A stretch of DNA of 64,000 bases, taken from a virus. Below the pieces are notes generated by a model, which worked only from the letters and a program-made list of their open reading frames with translations, searched no databases and had not been told where the DNA came from. Location of the stretch: the IMG/VR virus record IMGVR_UViG_3300032782_000001, positions 370,404 through 434,403 of that record; one strand, 5' to 3'. Position 1 is the first letter of the stretch, and each line of letters starts with the position of its first letter. Shown here piece after piece: positions 18,221-26,847 of the stretch. A program made the translations under genes and the position numbers.

Positions 18221-18682
18221 TTAAGCCTGTTCTTGTTGCTCTTCAGCAGCCGGGGCAGGGGTCTCTTCTTCCACTTCAACGGGAACTTCGTAGACCTCTT
18301 CGGGCGCCGGGGGCGCCGGGGGTGCCCCGTGCTGCGGAGGACCGCCTTGAGGCGAACCATAGGCCATGTCGGATTCGGCCATCTGAAGCTTGCCGTCGTA
18401 GAATGCCTTAGAGAATTTCGAGAGTTCTTCGCCCAACGCCAGAACCTCTTCAGAAATCTTCTCGAGCTCTGAAAGCTCTCCACCAATGAAATCGCCCTGG
18501 AGGCGAGCCAGCTTGGCGTAAAGGACGTGAGTGTCCTTCAAGACGTCAGCAATGTAGGAGTTGACCCGTTGCCATTCAGCATCCCTATCCGTGGCTGCGG
18601 ACCTAACGAGGTGCAGATTCCTGCGATCACGAAGCTCTTGGGCCACGCGATACGCCACAGTCGCAAAATTGGAAGCAGGCAT
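18221..18682 (-). CDS. hypothetical protein with Pro/Ala-rich acidic tail
   Basis: A 153-residue protein between the two ligase-half genes. The first two thirds are helical and charged (RLQGDFIGGELSELEKISE). The last 45 residues are Pro/Ala/Glu-rich (a run of PPAPPAPEE character). The start at 18682 has AGAGGA six bases upstream; a longer frame would cross the divergent promoter region into the ligase gene. Function unknown. Confidence 0.65.
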   Translation of the reverse strand: MPASNFATVAYRVAQELRDRRNLHLVRSAATDRDAEWQRVNSYIADVLKDTHVLYAKLARLQGDFIGGELSELEKISEEVLALGEELSKFSKAFYDGKLQMAESDMAYGSPQGGPPQHGAPPAPPAPEEVYEVPVEVEEETPAPAAEEQQEQA

Positions 18683-18750
18683 GCAGGTCCTCTTAGGAAG
18701 AGGCGCCACCAAAGGGCTATTTAGATATCGAACTAGTGTACCATAGGGGT

Positions 18751-19878
18751 ATGGACCGCAAAGAAGAATTGAAGAAACTAATCCAAGAAGCGCAAGAAGC
18801 TTACTACAATTTGGAACCCAAAGTATCGGACCAAGTTTATGACGCATGGGTTGATGAACTGACTCAGTTAGACCCCATTGCAACAGAAGTTACGGTCGTC
18901 GGGGCTCCGGTTCCACAGTTATCGGTCTGGGAGAAAGTTGCTCACGAGATCCCAATGGGGTCTCTCAATAAAGTTAATTCATTCGAAGAGTTCAAAGAGT
19001 GGGCTCAGAAAACCGGGGCGTCCACTTTGTTCATGACTCACAAAGTTGACGGGTCATCGATGGAATTAGTTTATAAGTCCGGCAAGCTTATCAGGTGCGT
19101 GACTAGAGGTGACGGCATCATCGGCGAAGATGTGACCGCCAATGTCATTCAAATCCCATCAGTGCCCAAACAATTAGAGGAACCGGTGGACGTCACTGTG
19201 CGCGGTGAAATTGTCATGTTCAAAAGCGTTTTCGAGAAAAAATATGCGGGAGTCTACGCCAACCCGCGCAATACCGCAGCAGCCAAGGTCCGCGAGAAGA
19301 AAGGAGGAGGAGAAACATGCCGAGATCTGGAATTTATAGCTTATTGGATGCAACTTGGAGACAATGCATTTCAACCGAAGACCGTGGTCTTCATGATCGA
19401 TTGGCTCGAAAGGCGGAAATTTAACATCCCAGAGTGCTCGGTCACAATCATCACCGAAATGGACCATATGTATCGACTTTATGAGTCCACTAAGAAAAAT
19501 CGAGATTCAATCCCTTACGAAATCGATGGAATGGTGGTGTCTGTTAACAACCTCGATAGATTCGAAGAACTCGGGGAACTCAACATGCGTCCAAGAGGAC
19601 AAATTGCGTGGAAATTTGACTCAGCGATGGGGATATCAAGGGTCATTGACATTAAATGGCAAGTTGGACTCACGGGACGAATTACTCCCGTCGCAAGCAT
19701 TGAGCCTGTGAATATCGGTGGTGTAACAATTACAAGCGTCTCTCTCCATAACCTGACGTTATTCCGAGATCTTCGTCTCTCCCCCGGATCTCAAGTTCTC
19801 GTCTCCAGAAGAAATGACGTTATCCCATACATCGAAGCTAGGTTGGACGACAACAAAGCTGATGAGCTCAAGCAATGA
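18751..19878 (+). CDS. NAD-dependent DNA ligase, N-terminal half (Ia, adenylation, OB)
   Basis: About 375 residues. An Ia domain for NAD binding (YYNLEPKVSDQVYDAWVDEL) is followed by the adenylation domain with the lysine motif HKVDGSSMEL, RGEIVMF, ANPRNTAAAK and IDGMVVSVN, and then an OB-like segment (GRITPVASIEPVNIGG). It stops before the zinc finger, HhH and BRCT domains, which are in the opposite-strand gene at 17400-18197. An in-frame GTG 15 bases upstream is an alternative start. Confidence 0.88.
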   Translation: MDRKEELKKLIQEAQEAYYNLEPKVSDQVYDAWVDELTQLDPIATEVTVVGAPVPQLSVWEKVAHEIPMGSLNKVNSFEEFKEWAQKTGASTLFMTHKVDGSSMELVYKSGKLIRCVTRGDGIIGEDVTANVIQIPSVPKQLEEPVDVTVRGEIVMFKSVFEKKYAGVYANPRNTAAAKVREKKGGGETCRDLEFIAYWMQLGDNAFQPKTVVFMIDWLERRKFNIPECSVTIITEMDHMYRLYESTKKNRDSIPYEIDGMVVSVNNLDRFEELGELNMRPRGQIAWKFDSAMGISRVIDIKWQVGLTGRITPVASIEPVNIGGVTITSVSLHNLTLFRDLRLSPGSQVLVSRRNDVIPYIEARLDDNKADELKQ

Positions 19879-20096
19879 CACGACCTCGACATGAAGCAGC
19901 TAAGACTCGACTCAATCTGCAGATTCCAGACGGCTTCCGGGAAACACTAGAAAATGTTCGAAAGAAAACCGACGCGGCCTCCATAACAGAGGTAATCATT
20001 AAAGCAGTTCGGGTATATGAAGCAATAAGTAAGTCCAACGCCAGGTTGATACTGAGGTATCCTGACGGAATGGAAAAAGAAGTTTGGGTGATCTAA
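19875..20096 (+). CDS. ribbon-helix-helix-like DNA-binding protein
   Basis: A 73-residue protein with the layout of small RHH repressors: a basic strand (TRLNLQIPDG) and two helices (FRETLENVRKKT and SITEVIIKAVRVYEAI). The start overlaps the ligase-half stop as ATGA, so it is co-expressed. It could autoregulate the divergent ligase promoters. Its 3' end overlaps the convergent HPRT gene by 4 bases. Confidence 0.65.
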   Translation: MTRPRHEAAKTRLNLQIPDGFRETLENVRKKTDAASITEVIIKAVRVYEAISKSNARLILRYPDGMEKEVWVI

Positions 20097-20605
20097 AGTT
20101 CGTAAATACCAATATACGGTAAATTTCGATATCTCTCATCGAAATCCAATCCATACCCAACAACAAAATGATCTTCAATAGTGAATCCGAGATAATCGAT
20201 CGGAACCTCAACCTTCTTACGAGAAGGTTTGTGTAAGAGTGCGCAAACTGCAATGCTGGACGGATTCCTTGCTTGAAGCACTGATAAAAGATAATGAATC
20301 GTAAGTCCAGTATCGATAATATCTTCTACCAACAAAATGTGCCTGCCTTCTATCGGTTTCACCAAATCGGCAGTGATCCGGACTTCTCCGGAAGATGAGA
20401 GAGAATTTCCGTATGAACTGGCTGCTAGAAAATCGATGGTCATGCTGGGAGAATCGATGGCTCGGACCAAATCAGCCAGAAAGATGAAAGAACCTTTCAA
20501 GACACCAATTACAGTCAAAAGTTGGCCGTCATAACGTTTCCGGATTTCTTCCCCAAGAGTGGAGACTCGGAGAGAAATATCGCTAGCAGAGAGAAGTTCC
20601 TGCAT
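20093..20605 (-). CDS. hypoxanthine/guanine phosphoribosyltransferase
   Basis: A 170-residue type I phosphoribosyltransferase. Key elements are VIGVLKGSFIFLADL (PPi loop), the PRPP-binding signature ILLVEDIIDTGLT, and the C-terminal purine-binding region HFVVGYGLDFDERYRN, all typical of HPRT. It would convert hypoxanthine or guanine to IMP or GMP, feeding the purine pool used by the PurZ-like enzyme encoded at 32.4 kb. The start at 20605 was chosen over a weak TTG. Confidence 0.9.
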   Translation of the reverse strand: MQELLSASDISLRVSTLGEEIRKRYDGQLLTVIGVLKGSFIFLADLVRAIDSPSMTIDFLAASSYGNSLSSSGEVRITADLVKPIEGRHILLVEDIIDTGLTIHYLLSVLQARNPSSIAVCALLHKPSRKKVEVPIDYLGFTIEDHFVVGYGLDFDERYRNLPYIGIYEL

Positions 20606-20607
20606 AG

Positions 20608-20868
20608 TCAACTCACTTTATTTCCTTGAGCGGCGGCCGTCATCTCTTCAATAGTTTGAAGAGATTCAAACGAAATCATTGTAATTCGAACTTTCTTACC
20701 AAGCAATGTGGCTAGCGCCGCTTGTGGATCGAATCCTATGCCATCATCGTCCACTAATACCAAATGACCAGTTTTACCATCAAGGGTAACCGTTCCATCA
20801 CGGAGTACCCCCGCATCAAAGCCGTGTTGGAACCTGTCACCATCATTATCGTAATCGATTTCGGCCAT
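20608..20868 (-). CDS. hypothetical small protein
   Basis: An 86-residue acidic, beta-rich protein (TGHLVLVDDDGIGFDPQAA) with no recognised motif. It lies directly upstream of the HPRT gene and is probably co-transcribed with it. Confidence 0.6.
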   Translation of the reverse strand: MAEIDYDNDGDRFQHGFDAGVLRDGTVTLDGKTGHLVLVDDDGIGFDPQAALATLLGKKVRITMISFESLQTIEEMTAAAQGNKVS

Positions 20869-20915
20869 ATGTAACGGTACGCAGAAAATTCGGGAAGACG
20901 AATGTATTAAGGGGA

Positions 20916-21365
20916 ATGAGCAAGGCCGCCGATCGAATCCCCTATCACCTTCGTCCCCAAGTCACCAGGCCGAGTGTTCTCGTCCTGCACGAGAAGCATG
21001 GAAAACAATATTTCTATGTGCCTGATGAAGAAGCTTTGTTCAAAGCGGCACTAGAAGTCTTGAAAGCAAGAAATTGCGCTCATTATTATTACAAGCCAGA
21101 ACATCCTAAAGACCCGGGCATTACGAAAGAACAAGTCGAAGCTTTGCCAGAAGTGATGAAGGCCGAAGGCAAGAAGAAGCTTTCCACATACGATCAGGAA
21201 ATTCGGCAATATGAGGACTGCTTGAGAATGTATGAAACGATCCAAAAGACAATCGAGGAGGGAGATGGGAGGGCAGCTTGGCGTATTCTCCGAGATCGAA
21301 ACGACGGGGAGTATGAGCGGGTTTCCCTCGAACCTGTACTCCAACCCGGTGATTACAAACGGTAA
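20916..21365 (+). CDS. hypothetical protein
   Basis: A 149-residue protein preceded by AAGGGG. It has a Tyr-rich central stretch (HYYYKPEHPKD) and charged helices, with no family recognised. It stands alone on the plus strand between minus-strand operons and converges on the small gene at 21366. Confidence 0.65.
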   Translation: MSKAADRIPYHLRPQVTRPSVLVLHEKHGKQYFYVPDEEALFKAALEVLKARNCAHYYYKPEHPKDPGITKEQVEALPEVMKAEGKKKLSTYDQEIRQYEDCLRMYETIQKTIEEGDGRAAWRILRDRNDGEYERVSLEPVLQPGDYKR

Positions 21366-21638
21366 TCAAACGGTTGTGTAATTACCGGGAATATATATTC
21401 CACTCACATGATCTCGCATGGCTTCAGCATGCTTGCGCCCTTCTTCAAGAACTTCCATCATGTCGGCATGGAAAGCTGCTTCGTCGAAGGCAACGTTATG
21501 CTCTCGCCAATGACGATTGCACATAGATCTGAACATGTCTTTCTCCGCATCCCCTGATGGGTTGCAAATAGGACAATGGTCAGATGGAGGCTCGAATGGC
21601 AATTCGAGCTGCACGGGAAGCGTGTCGTATCGCTTCAT
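21366..21638 (-). CDS. small putative zinc-binding protein
   Basis: A 90-residue protein with CPICNP...CNRHW, a Cys/His set able to bind zinc, and a helical C-terminus. The start at 21638 overlaps the ribonucleotide reductase stop as ATGA, showing coupling; a longer frame would extend into that gene. A role linked to nucleotide reduction is only positional inference. Confidence 0.6.
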   Translation of the reverse strand: MKRYDTLPVQLELPFEPPSDHCPICNPSGDAEKDMFRSMCNRHWREHNVAFDEAAFHADMMEVLEEGRKHAEAMRDHVSGIYIPGNYTTV

Positions 21639-24439
21639 GAGCATCCAGATGAAGATCCGCATTGCATGCACAAATAACAAGTCCCGTTACGCCTTGTCAT
21701 GGCTCCGCAAGAACCACACGGCGGTGCATCCAGATCCATAAGAGAAGGCCTGGAAACAGATTCCGGAGAACTATCGGGAGGAGATGACGATGGAGAATCT
21801 GCTCCATTCATCAATTTATGATCCAATCCGGAGTTAGATCCACCGAAGTAACGCACGTCCAAAAGTTTGAACAAATAGTCATAGAGACTATCCGCGAACC
21901 TGATGTTAGGATTGCTAGTGAATCCGGCAGGTTCGAATTTCGTGTGCACAAAGCTGCGAATGAGCTTTTCGAGAGGAACTCCGTATTGGAGTGCAATACT
22001 CATGAGTTGGGTGAATCCATCGATGAGTCCACCCATTGTCGAACCGTTCTTGCCGAGTTTGAGAAACACTTCACCTAGAGTCCCATCAGGGTACTCACCC
22101 ATAATGATATAACCCTTGTGACCACTGATCTCAAATCGATGCCTGTGAGCAGTAATATCCTCCGGCATATGCTTGCGACGCGCGATAGACGCATCTGATT
22201 GAATAGCCTTGTTCTCATCCTTCTTGGTCGCGAGTGGTTGAGAAAGCTTGCATCCGTCGCGATACAAGGCAACGCATTTCAGTCCGAGCTTCCAGCTCTC
22301 AAGATAAATGTCAGCGATCTCCTGGGTTGTAACACTCCTCGGAAGATTAACTGTCTTACTTTGAGCGCAAGTGATGAGTGGCTGGATGGCAGCCATCATC
22401 TTAATGTGCGCCATCGGTGACAAATACCTCCCCGATGGTCCCGACGGCATTGCGCAGTCAAAGACTGGAAGATCCCTATCTTTCAGATGAGGAGCTCCTT
22501 CAATATGTCCCTTCTCTTCGAGATGAGCGCAGATGGATTCCACTTGATCGTCCGTATATCCGAGCCTGACTAATGCTTCGGGGACTACTTCGTTGACGAG
22601 CTTCATGAAACCGCCGCCCACGAGAGATTTGTAAGAGATAAGAGAGAATGCCGGTTCAATACCAGTCGTGTCCATCCCCATAAGGAAGGAAATGGTGCCG
22701 AGAGGGGCTTGCAGGGTGGCCTGTGAAACGTAGAAGCCGTATTTCGAACCGAGATCCATGACGTCGTTCCAAGCCTTGTGACTGTGCGCAACCACTTCGG
22801 CCCCCAGAGGGTCAGAACGAAGACTCGGCCGACGCAAAATATCGGCATTTGCCACATTATGCATTGCCATGACATGCATCATAGAATCTCGGTTCTTCTC
22901 GAATTCTTCAAACGGACCAACACGAGCAGCCAACTGAGCTGCCGTCTTGTAGACAACAGCAGTCATGAGACTAGCAAGACGAGCCGCTACAGCTCGGCCT
23001 TCGTCGGAATCGTACGAATATCCGAGCTTCATGAGAAGAGCTCCGAGGTTCCCATAATTCGTACCGATAGGTCGAAGCTTGAGAGAATTCTGACGGATCT
23101 TCTCAGTCGGATAATCGGCCTTATCCACAATCGCCATCTGAGCGGTGCTGAAGACTCGAACAGCTTGTTCGAACCTATTGTAGTTGAAAGCCAATATCCC
23201 CCGATCTTGATCGAAGAATTTCGTCAGATTGATTGCACATAGATTGCAGGCAGTATCATCCACATGCAAGAATTCTGAGCATGGGTTGGAGGAATTGATC
23301 CGACCAGATTCCGGAGTGGTGTGCCATCGGTTGATATGATCAGTGAATTGAACGCCCGGATCCCCACAAGTCCAAGCTGCTTCAGCAATTTCATTCCAGA
23401 GATCACGAGCCCGATAGGATTTGACAATGCGACCGGTTAGACGCTCGTGAGTGTCCCACATTCCATCCATTACGACGGCCCGCATGAACTCGTCAGGAAT
23501 TGATACGGAATGATTGGCATTCTGATATGACACCCATTTATAAGCCGAATTGGGATCATCGTAAGCAGCGCTATAGCCGCATTTCTCGATGAGATCGTGA
23601 GCCCTGCGCTCCTCGATGGCTTTGCAGCGGATGAAACCAGGTCGGCCATCTTGAGTTTCAAGAATATCCGGGTGGTTCATATCGAGAACCACCATCTTAG
23701 CTGCATTGCGGGTGGAACCACCAGACTTCATTGCCTTAGCACCCTTGTCGTGCTCTTCCATCCAGCCAAGCGGTCCACAAACGTAAGCCCCCGAAGAGAG
23801 CTTCTCATAAGAGGAACGGATCTTAGACAGGTTGGCTCCTGAACCGGAACCGCCAGCAAAAATGACCTTTTCTGATTGAGAAAAGGCATTGATCGATTCG
23901 AGGGTATCTTCAACCCCCGAGATGAAACATGCGGATGCCGCTTGCCGACGCCCAGGAACCCCTAAGTTAAACCAGACAGGAGAATTGAACGCACCGTATT
24001 GATGCAATAGGGAATAAAGCAGTTCTTCTTCAAAGACTACTGCGTCTTGATCTGAATTGAAGAATCCTTGGTCATCCGCCCAAAGACGAAGAGTAGAAGC
24101 AACACGACTGAAAAGTTGTTTGACGGAGTTTTCTTTTACCCCATCAATGTAGCGGAAATACTTGCTGGCAACCACGTCGATAGTGTTCTGGTTCCACCAA
24201 TCGGGTACTTCCACGTCTCGTTGTTGGAATTTGATATCTCCATTCGGTCCGCGAATTTCGGCGGTGGCAGTCTTCCATTGAATCTCTTCAAACGGATGAA
24301 TACCTTCGCTAGTGAATACCCTTTCCCACTTTCCGGAGGCCAAAGCATCAGCGTTTTTCGGATCTCGGGCGAGTGCAATGACGTTGCTCCTGTATGGAGT
24401 CTCAATCGCCAGGGTTCCGTTAGCGGCGACGCTTACCAT
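21635..24439 (-). CDS. nrdJ: class II (adenosylcobalamin-dependent) ribonucleotide reductase
   Basis: A 934-residue large single-chain reductase that makes deoxynucleotides without oxygen or a small subunit. Recognisable are NSPVWFNLGVPG, CFISGVEDTLESI, the glycine-rich GGSGSGANLSKIR, NPCSEFLHVDDTACNLCAIN (the NPCSE active-site region) and a C-terminal TSCPD-like region ending in a Cys-rich tail (CGSCGAM...CMQCGSSSGC). Needing coenzyme B12, it depends on host cobalamin. The start at 24439 has a strong AGGAGG six bases upstream, located inside the end of the delta-subunit gene. Confidence 0.92.
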   Translation of the reverse strand: MVSVAANGTLAIETPYRSNVIALARDPKNADALASGKWERVFTSEGIHPFEEIQWKTATAEIRGPNGDIKFQQRDVEVPDWWNQNTIDVVASKYFRYIDGVKENSVKQLFSRVASTLRLWADDQGFFNSDQDAVVFEEELLYSLLHQYGAFNSPVWFNLGVPGRRQAASACFISGVEDTLESINAFSQSEKVIFAGGSGSGANLSKIRSSYEKLSSGAYVCGPLGWMEEHDKGAKAMKSGGSTRNAAKMVVLDMNHPDILETQDGRPGFIRCKAIEERRAHDLIEKCGYSAAYDDPNSAYKWVSYQNANHSVSIPDEFMRAVVMDGMWDTHERLTGRIVKSYRARDLWNEIAEAAWTCGDPGVQFTDHINRWHTTPESGRINSSNPCSEFLHVDDTACNLCAINLTKFFDQDRGILAFNYNRFEQAVRVFSTAQMAIVDKADYPTEKIRQNSLKLRPIGTNYGNLGALLMKLGYSYDSDEGRAVAARLASLMTAVVYKTAAQLAARVGPFEEFEKNRDSMMHVMAMHNVANADILRRPSLRSDPLGAEVVAHSHKAWNDVMDLGSKYGFYVSQATLQAPLGTISFLMGMDTTGIEPAFSLISYKSLVGGGFMKLVNEVVPEALVRLGYTDDQVESICAHLEEKGHIEGAPHLKDRDLPVFDCAMPSGPSGRYLSPMAHIKMMAAIQPLITCAQSKTVNLPRSVTTQEIADIYLESWKLGLKCVALYRDGCKLSQPLATKKDENKAIQSDASIARRKHMPEDITAHRHRFEISGHKGYIIMGEYPDGTLGEVFLKLGKNGSTMGGLIDGFTQLMSIALQYGVPLEKLIRSFVHTKFEPAGFTSNPNIRFADSLYDYLFKLLDVRYFGGSNSGLDHKLMNGADSPSSSPPDSSPESVSRPSLMDLDAPPCGSCGAMTRRNGTCYLCMQCGSSSGCS

Positions 24440-25334
24440 TCTGTGCCTCCTCACTCAAACGAACGATTTCAGATTCCAACCCGTATCGCGCAAGCGTGTT
24501 CCCACGTTTGTGCATGATGTCCAAATCACACAAAGTGTTAAGGCTGGACATCAAAGACGCAGAAGCCCATAAACCGAGTCGCGGGAGCACCATTTTCTTA
24601 TATAGGAAAGGGTGGATGCCAAGACGCTCGGCGACGTCGGGAACCTTCCCGTCGACTAAAGTCTGCAATCTGATCTGTTGCACTACGTGACGCTGCATGT
24701 AGGCCAGAATCCATCCAGTTTCGTCCCCGTTCTCTTGGAGCTTGTCGTGGAATGCCAGAGCCCGGATGGTTTGACCTTCGCATATGGCGTCAATGATCTG
24801 CTTGGGGGTTAACTCGGCGGAGAAGCACATCACGAGACGTGCCTTCTCAGGCAGAACCGTGCCACCCTTAGGGGTTATTACCGAAAGTTTCCTGATCTCC
24901 GATGAGATCTTTCGCAGACCGTTTCCGCAATTCACAAAAAGCGCACCCGCTACCCGGCTTAGATCTATGTTGAGAGCCTCTCCTTCCTTCAAAATCCACT
25001 TGATGACATCATTATTATCATCGAATGTCTTAAGTTTTGGAAAATTGTGAACTCGGCGTGCACGCGAATCAGATAAAATCTTCTTTCCAGCAGAAACAGC
25101 AATGACAACATCATTACCAGTGGGTATGTAAGGAATTTCTGAGACATCCCATAAAATGAAGGAGCGCGTTCCTCCATCTACCGTGGTCATTTGTACCTCT
25201 TCGAGGTACTCGTTAAGTCCTTTCGGGAGAGTATACTCAGCGGTGTGAGATGTCAGAGAAGCATGAGCTTCTTCTCTGGCTGCGCGTTCTTTTAAAAACT
25301 CTTCCTCACCATTAATTAGGATCAACGACGCCAC
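24420..25334 (-). CDS. holA: DNA polymerase III delta subunit (HolA-like)
   Basis: A 304-residue clamp-loader delta subunit. It begins with LILINGEEEFLKERA as in HolA. It has no Walker A, as expected for delta, and its C-terminal domain has the family pattern AERLGIHPFLYKKMVLPRL followed by DLDIMHKRGN. It opens the sliding clamp in the loader. The delta' gene is directly upstream and the reductase gene overlaps its 3' end. Confidence 0.85.
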   Translation of the reverse strand: MASLILINGEEEFLKERAAREEAHASLTSHTAEYTLPKGLNEYLEEVQMTTVDGGTRSFILWDVSEIPYIPTGNDVVIAVSAGKKILSDSRARRVHNFPKLKTFDDNNDVIKWILKEGEALNIDLSRVAGALFVNCGNGLRKISSEIRKLSVITPKGGTVLPEKARLVMCFSAELTPKQIIDAICEGQTIRALAFHDKLQENGDETGWILAYMQRHVVQQIRLQTLVDGKVPDVAERLGIHPFLYKKMVLPRLGLWASASLMSSLNTLCDLDIMHKRGNTLARYGLESEIVRLSEEAQNGKRRR

Positions 25335-25355
25335 GGGAAAATGACATTACACCTA

Positions 25356-26183
25356 TCAGTGGTGTCGATTCAGACAGGCTCTATACCAATGAATTTCTGC
25401 ATTCAAAGAAGGATTTTTAAACAAATCAGAGGCCAAGCGGAGGAAATTTCGCATCATTGAAACAACGCCAGAATTGGAACGAAGTTCCGAGACTGCAACG
25501 GAAATAGTATGACAAATAGCATCTCGCTCTACGGAGCGACCACTCTTAAGAGATGAAATCAACTCGGGAACAGGAATTTGTACTGGGTCCACCTGACCTA
25601 GCATAATTTGCACACACAACTTGCAGAAACTATGATATCGTTGATCATTCAAAAATAAACCGTAGAAACCCGGGCGACCTCTCGACATCATAATTGCGTT
25701 ATCATCTAGCCTATGCACAGTAGACGCATATTCATGCATCTCGGACTCGCTCAAGGGAGTCCATCTAATGATGTTTTCCAATCGATTCTGAAGCGCTGGT
25801 AATAAACATCCTTCATCTTCAAGGACCAAGAACACTCGACAATGAGCTGGAGGTTCTTCTAATAGTTTTAATAGTGCATCTTGCGCAGGTTCTGTTAGGA
25901 AATCTGCGTTATCTACCAAGACCGCTTTGAAAGGACTAAATAGAGGACCAGATTGTAGAAATTCTCTGGCTTCCCGGATTCCATCTACAGTAGTTTCTGC
26001 AACTGACAAATCGGTTTCAGAAACCGCGTCAGAGAGCAACCGTGATAAGTAGAGGTATTTACCTACGTGTGATGGTCCGGAAAGGACGACGACCCTAGCC
26101 GGAGTCCGATGATTTACCAGGAGGGAGACTTCGTGCCTCGCTAGGGAATTGCCGTAAATCTCTGTCTTTTCCTGATCCTCCAC
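25356..26183 (-). CDS. holB: DNA polymerase III delta' subunit (HolB-like)
   Basis: A 275-residue AAA+ protein. It has a modified P-loop (LSGPSHVGKYLYLSRLL), VLVDNADFLTEPAQDALLKL and the delta' hallmark LLEEPPAHCRVFLVLE, then NRLENIIRW. It completes a gamma/tau, delta, delta' loader set in this window. The start is GTG with GAGAGG upstream, inside the end of a small zinc-ribbon gene. Confidence 0.88.
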   Translation of the reverse strand: MEDQEKTEIYGNSLARHEVSLLVNHRTPARVVVLSGPSHVGKYLYLSRLLSDAVSETDLSVAETTVDGIREAREFLQSGPLFSPFKAVLVDNADFLTEPAQDALLKLLEEPPAHCRVFLVLEDEGCLLPALQNRLENIIRWTPLSESEMHEYASTVHRLDDNAIMMSRGRPGFYGLFLNDQRYHSFCKLCVQIMLGQVDPVQIPVPELISSLKSGRSVERDAICHTISVAVSELRSNSGVVSMMRNFLRLASDLFKNPSLNAEIHWYRACLNRHH

Positions 26184-26304
26184 GGAAAACCTCTCGAATT
26201 ACCACTGTTACTTCGAAGATACATTTGCAGGGAAGACAGGTCATACGATTGACCTGACCTGTGGAATCCAAGGGACCACCACAATGAGGGCAAAAGAATA
26301 TCAC
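26095..26304 (-). CDS. small zinc-ribbon protein
   Basis: A 69-residue protein. The N-terminal CPHCGG...CLPCKC forms a classic four-Cys zinc ribbon, and the tail is basic and Ser/Gly-rich. The GTG start touches the upstream stop (TGATGTG). The 3' 88 bases overlap the delta' gene, so the tail may be shaped by that overlap. Function unknown. Confidence 0.55.
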   Translation of the reverse strand: MIFFCPHCGGPLDSTGQVNRMTCLPCKCIFEVTVVIREVFRGGSGKDRDLRQFPSEARSLPPGKSSDSG

Positions 26305-26305
26305 A

Positions 26306-26506
26306 TCAGCAAGCAGTAAAAGCTCCCCCTACAGGGACATTCCAACTGAATCCGCATTTGACGCATTTGTACATGACGTTATGTGCGCCGTCTTGACTCA
26401 ATTTGTAAACATTCCGACTATCACAGGCCTGACCGCGAGTGAGTTGATCAGTTCCTCGCTTGCATGCCACAAGGACGATAGGATGTTCTTCGTTTTGGTC
26501 ATTCAT
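26306..26506 (-). CDS. small zinc-ribbon protein
   Basis: A 66-residue protein. Cys residues at CKRG, ACDS and YKCVKCGFSWNV suit a zinc ribbon. The ATG at 26506 has AAGGGG upstream and overlaps the preceding gene by 8 bases. It is one of several tiny Cys-rich proteins in this operon; function unknown. Confidence 0.6.
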   Translation of the reverse strand: MNDQNEEHPIVLVACKRGTDQLTRGQACDSRNVYKLSQDGAHNVMYKCVKCGFSWNVPVGGAFTAC

Positions 26507-26846
26507 TGGGAATACCCCTTCCAGCAAACTCTACTGCAACACGTGCTCGAATGCGCGTTTCAGCTTGCATCAGAGTTTCTGAAGGAAACATTCTGAGCGT
26601 AGAAGTCTGAGCGATTTGTTTAATAATGTCAAAGTCCGACTTGACGATCGTCAGGGGTTCCTTCTTAAGTGGGGGAACCCATAGTTTTACAATTTCAGGC
26701 CCAGAAGCAGGAGAAGTTACCAGAACTTGAAGTTTCCCTAACATCAGGGAAATTATTACCGACGGGAAAGTTGTAACTGCAAATTCTTGGGTAGCAGGAC
26801 GGATTCGGCGCCCAGCCGCAAAGCGGTCGCCAATAATCCCATCCAT
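26499..26846 (-). CDS. hypothetical protein
   Basis: A 115-residue protein with a beta-rich middle (VIISLMLGKLQVLVTSP) and a helical C-terminus ending in RARVAVEFAGRGIPNE. No family recognised. It is packed between the sigma-like gene and the zinc-ribbon genes in one operon. Confidence 0.6.
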   Translation of the reverse strand: MDGIIGDRFAAGRRIRPATQEFAVTTFPSVIISLMLGKLQVLVTSPASGPEIVKLWVPPLKKEPLTIVKSDFDIIKQIAQTSTLRMFPSETLMQAETRIRARVAVEFAGRGIPNE

Positions 26847-26847
26847 A

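Noticed and set aside
17400-19878. Broken pseudogene of LigA.
   Set aside because: Both parts are clean frames on opposite strands with intact motifs and domain boundaries, so split function is more likely than decay.
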